Positions 58,507 to 64,000 of a stretch of 64,000 bases of DNA are shown here, one piece after another. A model generated the notes under the pieces. The model saw only the letters and a program-made list of their open reading frames with translations. It ran no database searches and was not told the DNA's origin. Made by a program: the position numbers and the translations under genes. Source of the stretch: Acanthornis magna (lineage: Eukaryota > Chordata > Aves > Passeriformes > Acanthizidae); assembly GCA_036785705.1 (NCBI GenBank), contig JAWUZG010000295.1, positions 558,001-622,000 on the forward strand, written 5' to 3'. Numbering within the stretch: the stretch's first letter is position 1; each line of letters begins with the position of its first letter.

Positions 58507-59117
58507 TGTTGAAATTTAAAAGTTTAATAAAGGACAATAGGGGACAAAAACAATAAAGCAAAGAAACAGTGCTAGGTGCTTGGCCCTAAGCCAAGAAGCA
58601 CACCTGCCATTGAAGGTGTCGTCTTAAGTACTCTTTGTATTGCATCAGCCTCATGCCTATTCATAAGCATTCATGCATATTCAAACTTTTCTCAGAACTA
58701 TTTTGCATGTTCCAAGAACTGTTTTGCATGGCTCCTCCTTGGTCCCGCCTTTTTAGAGCATGTGTGGTTTTGGCTGTGGTTTCTTCCAGTCTTGGTTATC
58801 ATCTCCAGTTTGAGCTTTTCTCCATGGTCCTTGCATCTGGTTATGGCTGATAGTCAGGTATCAGTGTTGGGTCTTCTCTGTGCTGTTCTTTGGGTGTTAT
58901 CCAGTCAAGCAGGCAGTGTGGTTAGTAAAGGAAAGTCTTTTAAACTACCTCTATTAGTTATTTCACTACTATATCGAAATCTAGTTAATAACAGAAATTA
59001 AAACATTGGTTATATACCTCTATCTTTATAACAAGACTACTTCTATATAAAAAGAATAAAACCATACACACAATGAATATCTGCGAAAAGCCAACACTAT
59101 ATTATGTATTCATCACA
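58507..59117 (-). repeat. 3' LTR of the class I ERV (about 611 bp)
   Basis: On the minus strand it starts TGTGATGAAT right after the polypurine tract and ends TTTAAATTTCAACA. Near the end are a TATA-like ACTTAAG, then CTTTATTAAACTTTT with the poly(A) variant ATTAAA close to the 3' border, a gammaretroviral layout with short R-U5. U3 carries a 21-bp-spaced direct repeat (58694-58709 and 58715-58730, AGAACTRTTTTGCATG). The partner LTR is outside the window, so the border and target duplication cannot be confirmed. Confidence 0.7.
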
Positions 59118-59130
59118 ATTCCCCTTTTTT
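59118..59130 (-). promoter_or_regulatory. Polypurine tract of the class I ERV
   Basis: AAAAAAGGGGAAT lies immediately before the TG of the 3' LTR, the classical gammaretroviral plus-strand primer pattern. Confidence 0.85.
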
Positions 59131-59135
59131 GTTTT

Positions 59136-61020
59136 TTATAAATTATTTGGCTTGAGCAATACATCTTGCTTTCTAATTTCCATTTCTCGCTGGTTCTTTT
59201 CACATATTATTTTTGCTTCTTCAAAGGGGTCTTTTCTTCGTTTCTTTAACACCATTATCTTTTGTGCTGTTTCAGATGTGGCCCATTTTGAGTCCATAGG
59301 TATTACTACTTGCATTCCTTGGACTACACTGGTGATTAGTCGAATAAAATAGGGAATTAAGCAAGGAAGAAATAACAAACCAGCTGTTGCACATAAAAGG
59401 AAGAAGCCCAGCTTTTTCCACCATTCTATTCCTAATACTTTATCCCACCAGTTAGCTTTTAGCATTGATTCCCATCTTTGGGTCGGTACATGGGCTATTT
59501 TTCTGTTATCTTTGGCTATATCTAAGACAGCATCCCCATTATCATCAATTTTCAAACAGTCCAATGTATTAAATTTTCCACAAACTTCCCCTTCTTCAGC
59601 TAATAAATAGTCTAAAGCCAACCTATTTTGATACACTGCAGCTCTTGTTTGCCTTTGTTGACTTGATTTTAATTCCAGTGCCCGAGCAGTTTTGTTGGTT
59701 ATGATCTCTACAACAGCTTGAAGTCTTATAATTCGATTTAACATATAAATTGGGGTTCGATAACCCCAGCTCCCATCTTGTGCCCAGGTGGCTGGCCCAT
59801 ATGTTTCCAGTATGCATTCAGGAGGCTAGCCCTCCTCTCCCCATTTTTGAAACCCCCCGATCAGTTCTCTTTTGTTCCTTTTTAGGTCCTCGTAAACTGG
59901 TACTCCTAATTGATCTCCATCTGGTCCTGGTAAAAGGAAAAATCCTGTCTCTATGATCCTCAGAGTGCAACTCCCTTTCCACCGGGGGGGTGAGTTTTGG
60001 GTATGCTCTTTTTCCACATATCCAAAATAGACCATCTGGTGCCTTCCAGTAATCCTTAAGCCTGTTGATTTATATTGTCCCAGAATTTGGATATTTCTGG
60101 GATTCCAAAATAGGGATTTTTGCCTGTATCATTACATTGAAAAAGCTTGATTTCATTATTAAACTTGCAGGTTTTTTCTTTGGTTCCTTTCTGAGCCCAA
60201 TACAGAGTTGGTTCTTCTGGGATGCACCCTATAGAACTTCCATTGCTAACTTTATATCTCTTACAGGGAGTATTTCCTACTTTGCTAAGGAAGTTTTCCC
60301 CAGTATGCCAAAGGCACTCTTCTCCTATTACTATTGAACTTAAAATCCACCCTTCTGGCCGGTTTTCTCCTTTCATGTTTGTTCGGTTCCATTTAAGAAG
60401 TTCTACAGGGCCTAGGCTAGTGCCCTTCCATGGCCATTCCTCTGTCATTAAAGCCCCACCACAGACTCAACAGTTGGTAATGTTTAGTTCCTTACTTATT
60501 CTTTCCCCCAGTTCTACAAACAGGTTTTTCCCTATTCCTGAGATTTCCATTTCTTTTTCCAATTGTTGTTTGAGTTTTGTATACAAATCCTGATGTGGGG
60601 TTGATACAGGGTTGGATTTCTGGGTTGGTTTCACCTTTTTGTTTACTGTTTGCTCCTTTACCAAATCTTGGACTCGGTTACTAAGGGCAAAAGTGAAGCA
60701 AACCCATTTTTCCCCTTTTGGACATTTTTCTCCTAACCTACCACCACTTGTTCCTAAGTTTTCCGCAATCCAGTATCTTTTCCCATTTTGTGTGCAAGTA
60801 GCTAATTTGGATGGATCATAGCATTGATTGCTAACATGAGTATGGGTAAAAAAAAGGAACCTCGGGTTCTTTCCCAGTAAAGTGTCCGGTAGCATTTGCA
60901 ACACGATTTTGCTTGTGTCCCATAAGGGAAAAGGCAAAGAATGAATGACACAAGGAGGAATAGTAGAGGTCCGGTATGGCTTATAACCCCACCTCCCATG
61001 CCTATGGGGTTGCTGCCCAT
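59136..61020 (-). pseudogene. env: Broken env of the class I ERV
   Basis: Env can be followed in pieces through all three frames. A signal peptide-like hydrophobic stretch (GPLLFLLVSFILCLF) ends near CCKCYRTL (61020-60802). The surface part lies at 61063-60470, is stopped by TGA at 60467-60469 and continues to a stop at 60056. After frame changes near 60060 and at the seven-G run near 59985, the segment to 59829 holds a furin-like RNKR site. A TAG at 59826-59828 follows, then the transmembrane subunit down to 59136. That piece (numbered from 59744) has a heptad helix, [15 protein letters not shown] (an immunosuppressive-domain-like region), cysteines 55 and 63 (C-x7-C followed by Leu) and a membrane anchor at about 112-137. 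It is not translatable as one protein. Confidence 0.85.
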
Positions 61021-61088
61021 AGCAGGGGTATAGAATCTTCTCGGTGGCGAGTACAGTGGTCAATCCGGTCTTGCCCTCTATTTCCTTG

Positions 61089-61665
61089 TCACTTCCTCCT
61101 TATTAGTTTCCAAGCAAATCGCCTTCGACACTTTTTAACTGTGGTTTCCCATTGTTCCTCGGGTACTTCCCATTCAACAGGTACTCGAAATTCCCACCCA
61201 CAGAGCAAAGTTATTATTTGAGTTAACCCTAGTTCTGTCTGGATAGGGAGTGAATTTCGCTCTCGACACTTCATGCAATGAGCTTGCCATTTTTGTGAAT
61301 GACAATACCAGTTTTTCCCACAATGTATGCAGTTACATTTAACCCAGCTAGCATGTCCGATGAACCAGACAAGGTATGTGGTATGGCATTGAAGAAGGTT
61401 GTAATATCTCCTTGAGATTAGGATACAGTCTGTTTTCTTCTTTATATAAATCACAGGCTAAGGCTAAAACGTAAGGACCCTTTGTTCGAAATAGTCCTGA
61501 TCCTCCAGTTTGGGGTGGAAGTATTCCTCCCCAAGGCGGGTATCAGAGGTTTCTCAAAACTTGTCCAGATGGTACTTGAAACCGCTGATATAAACTTGAC
61601 CTTATTTTCCAATTATTTGTGATTCTCGGTACCTCCCTTGGATCATTTGGGTCTTCCCAGTTCAT
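61089..61665 (-). pseudogene. Unassigned Cys-rich frame between pol and env (possible accessory gene)
   Basis: An ATG at 61665 overlaps the last 23 bases of pol in another frame and opens MNWEDPNDPREVPRITNNW. It meets TGA at 61543 and then stays open to TAG at 61348. From 61454 a second frame stays open to 61089 (121 codons). It carries a compact metal-binding-like cluster, C40-x-C42-x2-C45-x5-C51-H52...H59-C60-x2-C63, then an acidic/aromatic part and a basic C-terminal tail. Both frames read like protein and would join with one frame change. Gammaretroviruses normally have nothing here. I do not recognise the protein. It may be a lineage-specific accessory gene, now broken. Confidence 0.45.
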
Positions 61666-64000
61666 TACCACCAAGTCCTCTCTTAAGAGTCAACCTGGTA
61701 TCGCCTGGCTTAGAGGTTAGAGTCCACTCCTTAGGTTCTTCCACAGGTCCTTTAATTCTGCTGGTGTGGATCCATCCTCTTTCCCTGGTCCGGATCGCTG
61801 CCTCAGTTGTCAGTAGTACCTGAAAAGGACCTTCCCCCTGTGGGGTTAAAGATTGTTCTCTCCACGATTTCACTAATACCCATTCCCCTGGTTGGATATT
61901 ATGAATTTTAAATTCTAAGGGAGTGGTTTGAGGGATTATCCCTTTTAACCGCAAATTTTCAAGTGTTTTTGCAGTGGTGATGACACATTTTCTAACACTC
62001 ATTTCCTCTTCTTCATAAGTAGCAGTTTCATGTTGTGTGGTTAAAAAAGGCAACCCAAACATCGTCTCATAATGTGACACTCCCGGGTCTGACCTGGGTT
62101 GTGTTCAGATTCTCAGTAGAGCCAATGGTAAACATTTTACCCAGGACATCTGTGTTTCAATCATCAGTTTTGTTAGAGCTCTTTTTAAAGTCTGGTTCAT
62201 TCTTTCTACCTGGCCCGAACTCTGTGGTTGCCATGGGGTATGTGATTCCCATTTTATTCCCTACTGTACTACTATTTGTTGTAGTACATTTGAAGTAAAA
62301 TGTGTTCCTCTATCTGAGTCTATTCTATTAACCATTCCGTATCTGGGAATAATTTGTTCTAAAAGGGTTTTACATACTACATTAGCTGTAGCTCTGACAG
62401 TGGGGACAGCTTCCACCCAATGAGTTAAATGATCTATTATTACTAATAAAAATTTCCACTTCTGTACTTGAGGGAGTTCAGTAAAATCTACTTGGATACT
62501 TTGAAATGGTTGCAGAGCTAACTCGTGACCTCCTGGGGTTGTTTTTCTCATTACTTTTTTATTTACTTTTTGACAAGTTATGCATTTCTCAGTTACTTGC
62601 TTTGCTAATCCAAAGACCCCAATGCACCCATAATTCCTTAAAAAGTGATCACACAAAGCCTGAGTACCCCAATGAGTCTTTTGATGCAAGCCTTCTAATA
62701 CTTTTCTAGTAAGCGGTTTATTAAGTAACTGCCTTCCATCAGGGAGTTTCCATTTGCCAGATGGATCTTGCTTTCCCCCAATCTTACTTAATTCCTTTTC
62801 TTCTGCTTCACTAAATTTTGGAATTTCCGGTTCTTCCTTATCTGGAGTCAAAATTAACAAGATTTTTTTGGTCCCATTCTCTGCTGCATCTTTAGCTTCT
62901 TGGTCTGCCAAATTATTCCCTCTTATTTCTGGGGTCATTCCCTTTTGGTGTCCCTTAACATGTACTACTGCTATTTCTTCTGGCAACTGGAGGGCTTCTA
63001 AAACCTCTAAAATCAGTCCTTCATGTATTAATCCTTTTCCCTTAGAATTTAGTAATCCTCTTTCTTCCCAAATTTTCCCAAAAGTATGTACTACTCCAAA
63101 GGCATATTTTGAATCAGTATATATGGTTCCTTTTTCTTTTGCTAGATATTCCAATGCTCTCTTTAGAGCATATAATTCACTAGTTTGAGCTGACCAATGT
63201 GAAGGCAATTTCCCTTTTTCAATAGTCTGCATATTTTCTCCATCTACTAAAGTATATCCTGACATTCTTTTTCCTTGTAGGCATCTAGATGAACCATCAA
63301 CATATATTTTTCTCCCTTCTGGGAGGGCCTGTTCTGCTAGATCTTCCCAAACCTTAGTTTGATATTGTATAATTTCTAAACAGTTATGTATTAAATCACT
63401 TTCTGGTTCTCCATATAAAAATTGAGCTGGGTTTAAACTTTTGTCTACTTCTAATGTCAAGTCATCACTGTCTATTAGAATTGCTTCATATTTTAACATT
63501 CTGCAATCGGTTAACCATTTTTCAGCTTTCTGATTTAACACGCTCCTGACTGCATGAGGACTATGCACAATTAACTTGCTTCCAAAAGTAAGTTTACGAC
63601 TCTCTTCTACTCGAATGGCAGTAGCTGCTATAGCTTGTACACACACTGGCCAGGCATGGCTTACTAGATCTAGCATTTTAGATAAATAAGCTATTGGCCT
63701 TTTCACTCCTCCCCATTCCTGAACTAAGACTCCATGGGCTACTCCACTTTTTACGTTCACATACAGATGAAAAGGTTCTTCTAATGAGGGTAAACCCAAA
63801 GCAGGTACTGAGGCTAGCTTAATCTTTAGTTCTTCTAATTTAATATCATCTTTAGTCCATTTTATATTGTCCCCCTCTGTCAATTTTTCGTACAAGAATT
63901 TTACTGCCTGTGTATACCCTTCAATCCACAGTCTACAATATCCCAATAATCCAAGCAGCCTTCTAACTTCCTTCTTTGAAGAAGGAGGGGGGAGAGATAA
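61643..64000 (-). pseudogene. pol: pol of the class I ERV (partial, two stops in integrase)
   Basis: One frame runs from the right edge to the stop at 61643-61645. It begins in the reverse transcriptase thumb/connection (LLGYCRLWI). RNase H follows, with YVDGSS, SELYALKRAL, YTDSKYAF and a HVKGHQKG basic-loop type helix typical of gammaretroviruses. Integrase has its H...C-x2-C zinc site (CITCQ), VDFTELP and DSDRGTHF. A TAG at 62261-62263 cuts integrase between its second and third catalytic acids, and a TGA lies at 62105-62107. The C-terminal part after the stops still reads as integrase tail. No frameshift is seen. The 5' part of pol is outside the window. Confidence 0.9.

Larger units (their letters stand above)
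58507..64000 (-). mobile_element. Class I (gammaretrovirus-like) ERV, 3' part, decayed, off the edge
   Basis: Minus-strand provirus entering from the right edge. Present, in transcription order: pol from within the reverse transcriptase, RNase H, integrase, a small Cys-rich frame, env, polypurine tract and 3' LTR. Gag, protease and most of the reverse transcriptase lie outside the window. Several stops and frameshifts show that it is old, unlike the provirus at 29-36 kb. It is antisense to SEMA4D within its first coding intron, a common surviving orientation for intronic ERVs. Confidence 0.9.

Noticed and set aside
1..64000. CRISPR arrays, bacterial operons, tRNA or rRNA genes
   Set aside because: No spaced identical repeats and no rRNA signatures. 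The only tRNA-related sequence noticed is the 18-base retroviral primer site, not a tRNA gene.

Overview
The window is vertebrate nuclear DNA, almost certainly from a bird and probably a songbird. It has intron-containing genes, CR1 LINE fragments in both orientations, an ALV-like alpharetroviral solo LTR, an env-less spuma-related (ERVL-type) provirus and avian MHC class I promoter/exon pieces. There is no bacterial-style operon, rRNA, tRNA or CRISPR array. Most open frames longer than 60 codons in the AT-rich left part are chance.

Layout. 1-23.6 kb: AT-rich non-coding DNA with a few repeats and no exon I could identify. 23.6-44.75 kb: a minus-strand gene recognised as FBXO15 (F-box protein). 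Seven coding exons are seen: a start exon in a CpG island at 44.73 kb, then exons at 40.8, 39.6, 36.9, 36.4, 27.1 and 23.7 kb. All the seen splice phases agree except the first junction, and one short exon between 27.07 and 23.77 kb is not securely located. The 3' end of the gene is not seen. The 9.1 kb intron between the 36.4 and 27.1 kb exons holds an ALV-like solo LTR (28.93-29.17 kb) and, 35 bp away, a full-length 6,985-bp provirus (29,203-36,187). That provirus has two LTRs that look identical, a 5-bp target duplication, a tRNA-Lys primer site, open gag and open pol. Gag and pol share one frame and are separated only by a UAG codon.

45-54 kb is a GC-rich mosaic: a solo LTR-like block, a CR1 copy (minus), G-rich and C-rich minisatellites, and truncated MHC class I promoter/exon 1 units in inverted orientation, with two class I exon 2 stubs. 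At 54.3 kb lies a minus-strand exon matching the N-terminus of TMCO1, with an altered splice donor. At 58.2 kb lies a plus-strand first coding exon matching SEMA4D. From 58.5 kb to the window edge, antisense to SEMA4D, lies the 3' part of a decayed class I (gammaretrovirus-like) ERV: pol, an unusual small cysteine-rich reading frame between pol and env, env with several breaks, a polypurine tract and the 3' LTR.

FBXO15, TMCO1, SEMA4D and MHC class I lie on four different human chromosomes (18, 1, 9 and 6). Finding them within 35 kb is the main structural surprise. A rearranged or duplicated chromosome (W or germline-restricted type), segmental duplication or an assembly join could all explain it.
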